Source: Agarivorans albus (GTDB lineage: Bacteria; Pseudomonadota; Gammaproteobacteria; Enterobacterales; Celerinatantimonadaceae). Taken from it: a stretch of 64,000 bases of DNA. The DNA lies in contig NZ_AP023032.1 of the NCBI RefSeq assembly GCF_019670105.1, positions 3,731,501-3,795,500 on the forward strand, read 5' to 3'. Below, piece by piece: positions 27,137 to 35,979 of the stretch (its first letter is position 1; every line of letters starts with the position of its first letter). The notes beneath the pieces were generated by a model. That model did not search any database. It saw nothing but the letters and a program-made list of their open reading frames with translations, and was not told where the DNA came from. Position numbers and translations under genes: made by a program.

Positions 27137-30100
27137 TTATGCCTTATTTTCTAATTGTTCTACTGCTTGCTCAGCTGTCTGAACAGGGGCGGCAGAGTCA
27201 GCCTTAATACGGAATATCAAAGCATAGAACAACGGAATCACAACCAAGGTCAGCAGCGTCGCAAATAACAAACCAAACATAATAGTGACAGCCATACTCT
27301 TGAAGAACGGGTCCACCAATAGCGGCGCTACGCCAAGGATCGTGGTACAAGCACCCAGCAATACTGGGCGAGCACGGCTTGTCGCTGCTGCGATAATCGC
27401 ACTATATGGCGGCATACCTTCTCTAATCTCAACGTCAGCTTGGTCTACCAGTACAATCGCGTTCTTCACCATCATGCCCACCAAGCTTAAGAAGCCCAAG
27501 GTAGCCATAAATTCGAACGGCGTCTGGAAGCTCACCAAACCAATCGCTACACCGATGACGGCAAATGGCACAGTCATCCAAATCACCACGGCTTGGCGAA
27601 TACCATTAAACATAAACACAACTGCCAATACCATGGCGGTGAAGCCATAAGGTGCAGCGGCCATTAAGGCTTCGTTACTTTCTTTGGCCTCTTTGTATTC
27701 ACCATACCAAGTTAGGCTGTAGCCCGGTGGAAGTTCCATGGCTTCAATCTTGGTGCGAATGACTTCAAAGGCTTCAGCAGTAAGCATGCCTGGAGCAGGA
27801 TCGGCCTGCGCCATAATGGTTGGCACGCGGTCTACCCTTTTTAGCATAGCGTCTTGCCAAACCACATTAACTTCATCAACCAACTGCGCTAGCGGAATAA
27901 ACTGACCCAGGTTTTGGCTAAACACTTCGGTGTTTTCCAAGGCACGGGCATGGTTACGTTCGTCTTGAGGCGCACGCACCACGATTGGAATTAGATCGTT
28001 GCCTTCACGATAAGCACCTACATTACGACCAGTCAGAGTTTGGTTAATCGCCGCATTGATTTCGCGCGAGGTTAAACCATAGCGCTGAGCCTTCTCACCG
28101 GAGAACACCGGCTGAACCACTGGCACCTGCTGGCGCCAATCGTCTTGAACGGCAATCAGTTCCGGCGTCTCATTCATCAGCACTTTAGCTTGCTCAGCTA
28201 GGCCGCGCAGCACTGCGCTATCTGGGCCTTGGAAGGCAGCTTCAATCTTCTTACCGCCACCTGGGCCAAGCATAAACTTCCACACCATGATTGATGCATC
28301 TGGATTAGCCTGCTCTAGCTCCGTTTGTAGCTCTGTTACCAATTGCTCAATCACATTGTGGTCAGCTACATCAACCAACAACTGGCCATAAGCAGGGTTA
28401 CCCGGCTCTGGCGAATAAGTCAGCATAAAGCGCAGACCGCCACCGCCAATAAAGCTGGTGATATTAGTGACACCGTCTTTCGCTGCAACGTCTTGCTCAA
28501 TGCTGTTGATGACCTTATGGGTACGAGAAATATCCGAACCCTGTGGCAAACGTACATCCACCACAAACTGCGGGCGTTGCGATTCCGGCATAAAGCCAGG
28601 AGGCACATAACCAAATACTTTAAGGCCAAGCATCAAGGCGCCGGCAATGGCAATCAACGATACCTTGCGGTTTTTTAGTACCCAGTGCAAAACACGAGTG
28701 TAAGCAGTCATTGGGCGGCTAACTTGATTAGTTTTCGCTGGCTTAACTTTTAAGTAGTCGTGACACAGCATTGGGGTAACGGTAACCGCGAACAACCAGC
28801 TGAGCAGCATTGAGTATAGGATTACCCAGAATAACGAACCGGCGTACTCCCCCATGTTTGAAGGTGACAAACCAATTGCACTAAAGGCACAAATACCTAC
28901 GATGGTGCCGCCCAACAGTGGCCATTTAGTTGCAGCAACAACATCAGATACCACTTGCTCACGGTCAGCATTTGGGTCTTTCTGCAAGCGGGCTAATACG
29001 CCATCGGTGACAACAATGGCGTTGTCTACCAACATACCCAAGGCAATGATCAAAGCACCGAGCGAGATACGCTGCATGGCGATGTTGTCAATCAGCATCA
29101 CAATCAAGGTGCCAGCAACGGTAAGCACCAATACAAAGCCAATAATAAGGCCGGTGCGTAGACCCATAAACAGCAATAGCACCACAAATACAATCGCGAC
29201 TGCGGCAATGAGGTTGTTAACGAAATCTGAAACTGAAGCGGCTACCGAATCCGACTGCAAAGAGACTTCATTTAGCTCAATACCCAGTGGGCGCTGACTG
29301 GCTAGTTCTTCAATACGCGCCTTTACTGCGTCACCCATGGTAACCACGTTACCGCCAGCCACATTAGAGATACCAAAGCCAATGGCACGCTCGCCGTTGT
29401 ATTGCATCAACATGGAAACTGGCTCTTGGAAGCCACGGCTTACCTTAGCCACATCGCCTAAGCGCAGGATGGTGTTATCACTACCCAAGCCCAAGTGGAT
29501 GTTGCGAATATCGTCAAAAGAGCGAATGGTAGAGCTTGGAATCACCGGAATGTGCATATCACCACTGTCGATAGCTCCGGCCACGGTAATGGTGTTTTGG
29601 TTTTCTAAAACTTGATAGATTTGCTCAGCCGAGATGCCGAACTGCGCTAGGCGCTGGTTAGAAATCTCAACAAAAATGGTTTCATCTTTTTCCGCCAAGG
29701 TTTGAGTACGCGCAACTCCTGGCACCAGCACTAATTCGCGACGCAGCACGTCTACGTAATCTTGTAGCTGCTTGTCGGTATAGCCTTCACCAGTAACCGC
29801 GTAGAACTGCGAGTACACATCACCAAAATCATCGTTGACGATGGGCTGCCCAGCACCTGCCGGAAGTTGTCGCTGCACATCATTAATCTTGCGGCGCACC
29901 TTATCCCAAATCTGTTGAAGCTCCGCTTCGGTTTTGGCGAACTCCATCTTCATTTCTACGGTGACTTCTGACATGCCCTGCTTCGAGGTAGAAGTAATCT
30001 CTTTTACTTCTTGTAAGCTTTGCAGCGCACCTTCGATTACGTCGGTCACTTCATCACTGACTTCTTGCGCTGTAGCACCAGAGTACGGCGTTACAATTAA

Positions 30101-30235
30101 CGCTTGGCGAATTACAAATTCAGGATCTTCAAAGCGACCCAATTTTTGATAGCTGATGTAGCCACCGATCAGTATTAAGGCAATGATTACCCAAACACTG
30201 GTGCGTTTAGCAAGGGTATAGCGAGCAATATTCAT
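27137..30235 (-). CDS. RND efflux pump inner-membrane subunit
   Basis: This is a proton-driven multidrug exporter of the AcrB/HAE-RND superfamily with 1032 residues. It has an N-terminal helix (SVWVIIALILIGG), two large periplasmic loops and 12 predicted helices. DNAIVVTDGV in helix 4 carries the expected acidic residues for proton relay. PVLLGACTTILGVAPLL and FKSMAVTIMFGLLFATLLTL are the helix 11-12 signatures. The gene starts directly after the adaptor stop, so they are one operon. No outer-membrane TolC-type factor is encoded here, so the pump probably uses a shared one. Confidence 0.93.
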   Translation of the reverse strand: MNIARYTLAKRTSVWVIIALILIGGYISYQKLGRFEDPEFVIRQALIVTPYSGATAQEVSDEVTDVIEGALQSLQEVKEITSTSKQGMSEVTVEMKMEFAKTEAELQQIWDKVRRKINDVQRQLPAGAGQPIVNDDFGDVYSQFYAVTGEGYTDKQLQDYVDVLRRELVLVPGVARTQTLAEKDETIFVEISNQRLAQFGISAEQIYQVLENQNTITVAGAIDSGDMHIPVIPSSTIRSFDDIRNIHLGLGSDNTILRLGDVAKVSRGFQEPVSMLMQYNGERAIGFGISNVAGGNVVTMGDAVKARIEELASQRPLGIELNEVSLQSDSVAASVSDFVNNLIAAVAIVFVVLLLFMGLRTGLIIGFVLVLTVAGTLIVMLIDNIAMQRISLGALIIALGMLVDNAIVVTDGVLARLQKDPNADREQVVSDVVAATKWPLLGGTIVGICAFSAIGLSPSNMGEYAGSLFWVILYSMLLSWLFAVTVTPMLCHDYLKVKPAKTNQVSRPMTAYTRVLHWVLKNRKVSLIAIAGALMLGLKVFGYVPPGFMPESQRPQFVVDVRLPQGSDISRTHKVINSIEQDVAAKDGVTNITSFIGGGGLRFMLTYSPEPGNPAYGQLLVDVADHNVIEQLVTELQTELEQANPDASIMVWKFMLGPGGGKKIEAAFQGPDSAVLRGLAEQAKVLMNETPELIAVQDDWRQQVPVVQPVFSGEKAQRYGLTSREINAAINQTLTGRNVGAYREGNDLIPIVVRAPQDERNHARALENTEVFSQNLGQFIPLAQLVDEVNVVWQDAMLKRVDRVPTIMAQADPAPGMLTAEAFEVIRTKIEAMELPPGYSLTWYGEYKEAKESNEALMAAAPYGFTAMVLAVVFMFNGIRQAVVIWMTVPFAVIGVAIGLVSFQTPFEFMATLGFLSLVGMMVKNAIVLVDQADVEIREGMPPYSAIIAAATSRARPVLLGACTTILGVAPLLVDPFFKSMAVTIMFGLLFATLLTLVVIPLFYALIFRIKADSAAPVQTAEQAVEQLENKA

Positions 30236-31342
30236 CTACTTGGCTCCCTCTGCGTCAAGTTGCTGAGCGCGCACAGCCATACCTTCGGTCAATCCAGCTA
30301 AACCAGCTACCACCACCTGTTCGCCTTGAGTAAGATTTGCAATGATTTCCACTTGCTCAACGCTTATCCCACCCACTTCAACTTCGCGGCGCTCGAGTTG
30401 GTTGTCACTATTAACCACCCAAACAAATTGTTGGCCCATGTTGTTTGGCTGCACCGCAGTAACTGGCACCATTACTGATTGAGCTTGATCTTCAAACTTA
30501 TCGTTTGGAGTGACAGTCACCGCCATACCAGGGAACACTCGCTCATCGCGAATGTCATCGAAGGTCAAGGTGATAGCATAAGTGTGAGTAACAGGATCAG
30601 GCTCGGTAGCGTAGCGGCTCAATGAGAGGTCAAATACCTGGCCCGGAATTGTGCGTAAAGTAGCATATGCTTTACCGCTACCACCGCGGGTTTGCATTAC
30701 ACTCGCCGGTATCTGGATAACAACTTCAAGATTGTCCAAGTCATGCATGGTCAGCACAGTTTGTTCAGCTTGAACCAGGTCGTAGTCTTCCGCAGTTCGG
30801 CGAGCAATTACACCATCAAAGTGAGCATACAAGTTAGTGTGCTTTAATTGACGTTGCGCTTCTTTAACCCGATTTTGTGCTACCAAGTAACTGCTTTCTA
30901 TTTGATCCAACTCTGCCTTGGCAATCGCACCATTGTTGTCGAACAGTTGCTTGGCGCGAAGATACTCACGGCGGGTGTTCTCTTGGTCTATCTCAGCGCG
31001 AGACAGAGTAATTTGCGCATCGGTAGGGTCTAGAGTTGCCAGCAAGTCACCCTTAAGCACTTGGTCACCCTCATCAACGAAAAATGCAGCAATACGGCCA
31101 CCAGTACGAAAGCCCATCTCTGCGCGATTGGCTGACTGCACTTCACCATAGAACTGATTCTGACTATTTAGCACAACCGTAGCCGCTGGCTCGGTAAACA
31201 CTGGACGAATAAGCGTTGCGGTTTCTTCAACTGGTTCACTTCCACATCCTACTAGGAACGTAGTTGCAATTAGTGAAGTGAGTAGTCGCTTACCTTTTGG
31301 CTTAGCAAACGATGTTAATGATGTGGGCTGACACAGGCGCAT
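30236..31342 (-). CDS. RND efflux periplasmic adaptor lipoprotein
   Basis: This is a membrane-fusion protein of the AcrA/MexA type. A lipoprotein signal has lipobox LVGCGS. A barrel-sandwich (biotinyl-lipoyl-like) half motif GGRIAAFFVDEGDQVLKGDLLATLD is followed by a coiled-coil hairpin rich in E/Q/R. The returning half is KHTNLYAHFDGVIARRTAEDYD. The start at 31342 has GGAG 7 bp upstream and gives a normal signal. A longer frame to 31543 would bury the signal peptide. A regulatory motif copy lies 160 bp upstream of this start. Confidence 0.92.
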   Translation of the reverse strand: MRLCQPTSLTSFAKPKGKRLLTSLIATTFLVGCGSEPVEETATLIRPVFTEPAATVVLNSQNQFYGEVQSANRAEMGFRTGGRIAAFFVDEGDQVLKGDLLATLDPTDAQITLSRAEIDQENTRREYLRAKQLFDNNGAIAKAELDQIESSYLVAQNRVKEAQRQLKHTNLYAHFDGVIARRTAEDYDLVQAEQTVLTMHDLDNLEVVIQIPASVMQTRGGSGKAYATLRTIPGQVFDLSLSRYATEPDPVTHTYAITLTFDDIRDERVFPGMAVTVTPNDKFEDQAQSVMVPVTAVQPNNMGQQFVWVVNSDNQLERREVEVGGISVEQVEIIANLTQGEQVVVAGLAGLTEGMAVRAQQLDAEGAK

Positions 31343-31502
31343 TACAGGGCTCCAAAGAGTAAAGTTAAACTTCCTTTCAAACGAGTTCAGCGTTTGATTA
31401 GTTATATATTCAAAATCACATAGGCTTTCCCTGCCGGTGTTCACTAAATCCATGTTTGTGAAAGTTGCTGCGAAGTTTACCCACTTTAGATAAGCGTGAT
31501 AC

Positions 31503-31525
31503 GGTTTTGAGAAATTCAGATATGC
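31503..31525 (-). promoter_or_regulatory. Regulatory motif copy D1 (faces the RND adaptor)
   Basis: Read leftward, the core is CTGAATTTCTCAAAACC after GCATAT. It forms an inverted repeat with copy D2 across 14 bp. It is the most distant copy from its start codon (160 bp). Confidence 0.6.
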
Positions 31526-31539
31526 AAAAGCACTATTCA

Positions 31540-31562
31540 GCAAATATGAATTTCTTTAAACC
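31540..31562 (+). promoter_or_regulatory. Regulatory motif copy D2 (faces the truncated hydrolase gene)
   Basis: The core ATGAATTTCTTTAAACC follows GCAAAT. The gap to the ATG at 31621 is 58 bp. With D1 it makes a nearly symmetrical divergent control region. Confidence 0.6.
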
Positions 31563-31620
31563 ATGGTTTGCCACGCTCAGTTACCCATAATCAGCATCTC
31601 TTTCAAATAGAGGAACAACC

Positions 31621-32010
31621 ATGAAGTATCAAGTAAATCTTAATGACCGTAGTTACCATATTACAGATTCAGGGGAAGGCGTTTGTGTGCTGCTACTGGT
31701 GCACCGCAGTGCACCTGAGCAATTAAAAGAGCTAACCACATCGCTTAGCAGGCTAAACTATCGACTACTAAGCGTCGATCTCTCAGCAGCTTGGCCGCAG
31801 TCGCCAGCTCAATTAACTCAGAGTCAATTGAGCGATATCGCCAGTGATTTGCATTTACTGGCAGATATAAATTGGCTAGACGAAATTGTATTTGCTCCTT
31901 GTTTACTGGGCCCTAGCTTTTTCATCTTATTGGAGCAAAAGCTTAGAAGCCGTATTCGCCAGCTAGATAGCCGTACAAAAAAGTCCCAATTGTTACCTCA
32001 ACCTGCTTAG
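31621..32010 (+). CDS. Truncated alpha/beta-hydrolase-like protein
   Basis: The 129-residue product resembles the first half of an alpha/beta hydrolase: ITDSGEGVCVLLLVH is the typical second and third strand region, and LSDIASDLHLLADIN resembles the helix before the nucleophile elbow. Where GxSxG should stand the sequence reads APCLLGPSFF, so the catalytic serine is missing, and the protein ends soon after. It may be a non-catalytic binding domain or a decayed gene that is still intact as a frame. It has a ribosome site (AGAGGAA) and a motif copy upstream, and is convergent with the LysR gene, 3 bp apart. Confidence 0.6.
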   Translation: MKYQVNLNDRSYHITDSGEGVCVLLLVHRSAPEQLKELTTSLSRLNYRLLSVDLSAAWPQSPAQLTQSQLSDIASDLHLLADINWLDEIVFAPCLLGPSFFILLEQKLRSRIRQLDSRTKKSQLLPQPA

Positions 32011-32013
32011 CAA

Positions 32014-32961
32014 CTAATCCTGCAGCTCTAGAGGAGGTGTTTCTATATTTTCAAAGTAACTCAACAGTGTTTGATGCAAAGCTTGCGTTAAAGGGTAGTC
32101 ACGCTTTGTTTGTAGATAGCCACCACACAAGGTGTAACGAGATACGGCGGCGGGCATATTTGGAGGAGGAGGATAAAATGCCACCCCGTCGTCGAGGTCT
32201 CGAAGATAAGTTGTACCGTACATGATCGCATCTGAGGTTCTGACTTTTCTCAAGATTGCCCGTATACAATGTGAGCTAAAAGTGACATTCGCCTGAAAAC
32301 CCTTTGCTTCATATACCTCATCCATCGCTTCGCGTCGCGTCACTACCCCGTCGGTGACAATTCTGGCAACAGGCAAGTTACCCACGCTATCCCACTCGCT
32401 GGTTCGAGAAAGTACTGGATGATGTTTTTTTGCCACTAAACATACTTGATATTCAAGTACCGGAAATAGGTAGATTTCTTGCGGCAAAGGGAAACCTTCA
32501 AACTGAACAACTGCATCCACTTCCCCAGATAGCACCTCAAGGGTGGTTCTGTCTTGCCAATATAAAAGCTCAATACGAGCCTTGGGAAAATCTTCGCGTA
32601 ATGCTTCAAACAAATCGGGGCCATGAACTTCAAGAGCTGCTAAATGTACCGCGACTCTCACACAGCCATCAAACTCTAAGGGGTCAAAATCTTGAAAAGA
32701 CTCCAAGACCTTCACTAGCGGATTCAGCATACTGTTAGCCGCTTCCGCCAATCGCTCAGCAAGCTCCGAAGGCTCTACCCCATGAGCTTTGCGAATAAAC
32801 AGTCTATCGCCAAAAGTTTCTCTGAGTTTAGCCATGCCTCGGCTGACGCTGGTTTGTGAGATGCCCAGCTTATCTGCCGCCGTGTGGGTATTACGTGTTT
32901 CTACCACTGCACACAATAAACGGAGAAGGTTTAAATCTAAGTCATCTAATTTATTTTTCAT
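32014..32961 (-). CDS. LysR-family transcriptional regulator
   Basis: This 315-residue LTTR has an N-terminal winged helix (DLDLNLLRLLCAVVETRNTHTAADKLGISQ, the usual LTTR start), with recognition helix SQTSVSRGMAKLRE. A periplasmic-binding-protein-like effector domain follows from about residue 95. The unusually conserved DxxLNLL opening and GDRLFIRKAHGVEPSELA place it near LeuO/MexT/NodD-type regulators, many of which control RND pumps. It sits inside the block carrying six copies of a shared motif and is the natural candidate for binding it. The immediate upstream region is a degraded barrel gene in the same direction. Confidence 0.93.
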   Translation of the reverse strand: MKNKLDDLDLNLLRLLCAVVETRNTHTAADKLGISQTSVSRGMAKLRETFGDRLFIRKAHGVEPSELAERLAEAANSMLNPLVKVLESFQDFDPLEFDGCVRVAVHLAALEVHGPDLFEALREDFPKARIELLYWQDRTTLEVLSGEVDAVVQFEGFPLPQEIYLFPVLEYQVCLVAKKHHPVLSRTSEWDSVGNLPVARIVTDGVVTRREAMDEVYEAKGFQANVTFSSHCIRAILRKVRTSDAIMYGTTYLRDLDDGVAFYPPPPNMPAAVSRYTLCGGYLQTKRDYPLTQALHQTLLSYFENIETPPLELQD

Positions 32962-32986
32962 CGTTGATACTTCTTCTTATGCTTCA

Positions 32987-33375
32987 CTAAAACACATATT
33001 GCGCACTCAAATAGGGGCCTTGAAAAGTGTATTTCAAGGTGACCTTATTCCAATCTACTCCCACCTGATAATAGTCATAGCTTAGATTAACTCACCAGTG
33101 CTGGTTAGCGTGATAACGAAGCCCTGCACTAAAGTCCGTCATGTAACCACTAACTGCCTTTGAATCTAAATAAAAATCATGGTCTGAGCCGGTAAGATCC
33201 CAGTCTTCAGCATAGTTCAGGTGTAAACCAAGGCTAAGTCCAAGCTCATTACGCCCTTGTTGATAATAGAAGAATCACGATTCGAAGCAAACGCACCAAA
33301 CCCAATACTCAAATCACCGGCTAAGGCTAGTGATTGAAAGCTTAGAAAAATGGCAATAAGTAGCTTCTTAGTCAA
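32987..33375 (-). pseudogene. Degraded small outer-membrane barrel gene
   Basis: On the minus strand a TTG at 33375 with upstream GAGG opens a signal peptide (KKLLIAIFLSFQSLALA) and a barrel-like start GDLSIGFGAFASNRDS. Near 33262-33276 the frame shifts by one base, continuing as YYQQGRNELGLSLGLHLNYAEDW (position only; not exact at the junction). An in-frame TGA then occurs at 33092-33094 after NQHW. The same frame goes on with VNLSYDYYQVGVDW and ends SAQYVF, a C-terminal barrel signature. Two lesions mean no full product is likely. It ends 25 bp before the LysR start and may once have formed an operon with it. Confidence 0.75.
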
Positions 33376-33538
33376 CGTTGCTTAACCTCATCCATGAAAT
33401 TAATACATAAGTAATTGCTTATATTTAGCATACAGGCTTAACCAACAATTAACAGCAGCTAAGTGCTCAAGCATAAAGCTTAAGGAAAAATAGCCTTCAC
33501 AATCCCTTTTATTTAGCCAAGACCACATCCACAAATCC

Positions 33539-33562
33539 GCTAATTTGAATTTCTCTAAGTCC
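33539..33562 (+). promoter_or_regulatory. Regulatory motif copy E (faces the Omp85-like gene)
   Basis: The core TTTGAATTTCTCTAAGTCC follows GCTAA. The gap to the ATG at 33647 is 84 bp, the same as for copy B. A TATAAT sequence occurs 23 bp further on and could be the -10 box. Confidence 0.6.
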
Positions 33563-33646
33563 TATTTGTTAACAACCAGCTCCTTATAATCACTCGCAAA
33601 TCAGGCCCAACAGCCTTCGTTAGTTACACAACCAGAGAAAATAGCG

Positions 33647-34903
33647 ATGACATTTAGTTCGATACTTACCAGTAACTCACAAGCGAAGAAAACAGGTAGT
33701 CGAAGCATGAAAGCTTGTTGGTTGTTTGCTGCACTCTTTACTGGGAGTTTCAATCTACTAGCAGATGAAGACAGAATTAACGTCTACGATGTGGAAGCTG
33801 TTAACAATGGCACAGAAACGGTAGTAATCCCCATCATAGGTGCGATGGAAAGTACTGGTTTGCTAGCTGGCTCAGTTGTAACGGTAACCGGTGTTGGTCA
33901 ACCACAAGCACAAGTTGTTGGTTTTGGTGCTTATTCGGTTAACAACAGCTACATCAGCTACTTAGGTTATTTTAACCTTGGTTTAACAGAGCGTTGGACC
34001 ATGGATATTTCTGGGCTACAGGCCGAGTTTATGGATACACAAATGTTTATTGGCGAGCGCCCTGATGATCCCATCGATGTGCCTAACGACGCTTCTTACT
34101 TACAGCGAGACTGGCTACTTACCTTTCGCTACCTACTGTCTGAAAGCCACCAACAAGCCTATAAAGCTCCGCTGCTTGGCCTACCAACAAGACATGAATA
34201 TACTGCGCGAACGGTGTTTGAAGTAGAACCGTTTTATCGTAGCCGAGACTTTCGTTCAGACTATGTAAGCAATGTTGAAGGCAAAACGGCGGGCGTGCAA
34301 TTTACCTTAGATCATGATGCACGTAACTATACTCCTTCACCGAACGCTGGTCATCATAGTTATGCTCGATTGATTCGAGACTGGGGCAATGCCGAGCGAG
34401 CCAGCTACACGCGTTTAGAAGCGCAGCAAGTAAACTACTTTGACCTTGGTAATACTTCTTGGACAAGACAACAGAGTTTATCACTTACTGCTTATATTTC
34501 TGATATACCCACTTGGGATAAGAATGATCCCAATAGCCAACCTGCTTGGTTTGCTCAATCTGTGCTTGGAGGTGGGGATCGTATGCGTGGTTATGCCGAT
34601 GATTACTTTAATGACCGAAGCGCCGTATTTTATGCAGCGGAATATCGCATGATACCTAGTTGGCAGCCACAAACCAGCGCTCCATTTATCCGTAACTATA
34701 ACTTCCCATGGTGGCAATTTGCAGTATTTGCAGAAATGGGAAAAGTTGAAGACCAGTTAGATATTGCAAAACTGCACCAAAACATGAATTGGAGCGCTGG
34801 CTTTGGCGCACGTATTTTCATTGAGAATATTGTTGCGCGAGCAGACCTAGGTTTTAGTAAAGATGACTCAATTTTTCGTTTTACCGTAAATCAGCCTTTT
34901 TAA
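33647..34903 (+). CDS. Omp85/BamA-like outer-membrane barrel protein
   Basis: This exported protein of 418 residues ends in FTVNQPF. The last 200 residues resemble the surface-antigen (D15) barrel of Omp85 proteins. GGGDRMRGYADDYFNDRSAVFYAAEYRM corresponds to the RGF/RGY loop-6 motif plus the following strand, and FAEMGKVEDQ and GFGARIFIENIVARADLGFS are further barrel strands. No POTRA repeat is obvious. The signal peptide is MKACWLFAALFTGSFNLLA; ATG at 33647 places a 20-residue basic extension before it, while ATG at 33707 gives it directly. Patatin and Omp85 barrels are fused in PlpD-type proteins, so the nearby patatin lipoprotein may be a partner. Confidence 0.75.
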   Translation: MTFSSILTSNSQAKKTGSRSMKACWLFAALFTGSFNLLADEDRINVYDVEAVNNGTETVVIPIIGAMESTGLLAGSVVTVTGVGQPQAQVVGFGAYSVNNSYISYLGYFNLGLTERWTMDISGLQAEFMDTQMFIGERPDDPIDVPNDASYLQRDWLLTFRYLLSESHQQAYKAPLLGLPTRHEYTARTVFEVEPFYRSRDFRSDYVSNVEGKTAGVQFTLDHDARNYTPSPNAGHHSYARLIRDWGNAERASYTRLEAQQVNYFDLGNTSWTRQQSLSLTAYISDIPTWDKNDPNSQPAWFAQSVLGGGDRMRGYADDYFNDRSAVFYAAEYRMIPSWQPQTSAPFIRNYNFPWWQFAVFAEMGKVEDQLDIAKLHQNMNWSAGFGARIFIENIVARADLGFSKDDSIFRFTVNQPF

Positions 34904-34935
34904 TTAATCAGCGGCAACAGGTTCACAATACAAGG

Positions 34936-35979
34936 TCAGCTATTAGGACTAACTGGCTTAAGCCAAGCCAACTTATGCACTAAGTAAAAACTGCCCACCA
35001 CATACAAACCCACCATGCTTAACTGGAAGATACGCGCATAAAACTTAGTGGTAGCTAAGCCGCCATCACTGCCAATAGTACTGCCCAGTATAATGATATA
35101 AGCCGATAGGCCAGCTGCTACTATCGCGCCTTTAGGATGCAGGTAAATAGCTTGGGCGATCAGCATAAAAGTAAGGGTAATTAGCAGTGCCATAAAACTA
35201 AACTGCGGCGCTGCAACCAATAAATTAAATACCAGCACAGCAATTAACCCACCTACAATGTTGGTGAAAATAATTCCTATACTGACTTTTGCGCCTTTAG
35301 TTAACTCGGGGTTTTGCGCCAAAATAGCCACAAAAATCACCACTAGCAAATCACTGAGTTTATCGAAAGCAAAGAAGTAGATAATAAGTGGCAGTATAAC
35401 TATGGTGCTAACCACTGCCTGACGACAGGCATCTTGATGTTTTAGAATCGGCGCTTGCTGCTTTTCTGCTCCTTGGTGGAAGTCGTCTTTCACTGGTATC
35501 AGCCAATGCACAAAGGCCACTATCAACAAGGCCAAGACAAAGGCCAGCATAAAGTCGACAACAAAACTAGACGCTGCTGCCCTGCTAGCACTGGCCAACA
35601 TCGGCAAGGCGATTAGTGCCACCAACAGAAATAGCACCACTAACTCATTTAAACCGGTACTGGCTCGGTAAAATACAAAAAACAAACACCAAGCAAGAAT
35701 GATAAACAGTAGCAAAGGATAAGGCTGGGCAATAAGCACAACCCCAAGCCCTACCAAAAAACAGCTTAATACCGCTAGCGCTAAGGTTTTAATTAAGGCC
35801 AAATTTAGCGGTGGCTTGCCAGGCAATAACAACTGAGCGGTAAAAATGGCAGTAACAAATGACATACTCCACTCTAAACTTACCGCCAGCACCAGTACCA
35901 AGGCACTCACTAAGCTAAAGCGCAACATATGCGCTTTTAGAGGATTAGCAAGCCGCAAGCTTAAGGCCTTAGTAGACAT
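34936..35979 (-). CDS. DUF2955/FUSC-type inner-membrane protein
   Basis: This 347-residue protein has about ten hydrophobic segments in two blocks separated by a hydrophilic stretch around residues 168-185, a layout typical of aromatic-acid exporter/FUSC-like proteins with the DUF2955 domain. It overlaps the end of the HlyD-type adaptor by 11 bp, so the two are one operon and probably make an export system comparable to AaeAB. The substrate is unknown; aromatic carboxylates are a reasonable guess. Confidence 0.8.
   Translation of the reverse strand: MSTKALSLRLANPLKAHMLRFSLVSALVLVLAVSLEWSMSFVTAIFTAQLLLPGKPPLNLALIKTLALAVLSCFLVGLGVVLIAQPYPLLLFIILAWCLFFVFYRASTGLNELVVLFLLVALIALPMLASASRAAASSFVVDFMLAFVLALLIVAFVHWLIPVKDDFHQGAEKQQAPILKHQDACRQAVVSTIVILPLIIYFFAFDKLSDLLVVIFVAILAQNPELTKGAKVSIGIIFTNIVGGLIAVLVFNLLVAAPQFSFMALLITLTFMLIAQAIYLHPKGAIVAAGLSAYIIILGSTIGSDGGLATTKFYARIFQLSMVGLYVVGSFYLVHKLAWLKPVSPNS

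Noticed and set aside
27285-29615. Several long frames on the strand opposite the RND pump gene
   Set aside because: They are antisense shadows of a clear RND coding sequence, with no ribosome sites or recognisable domains.
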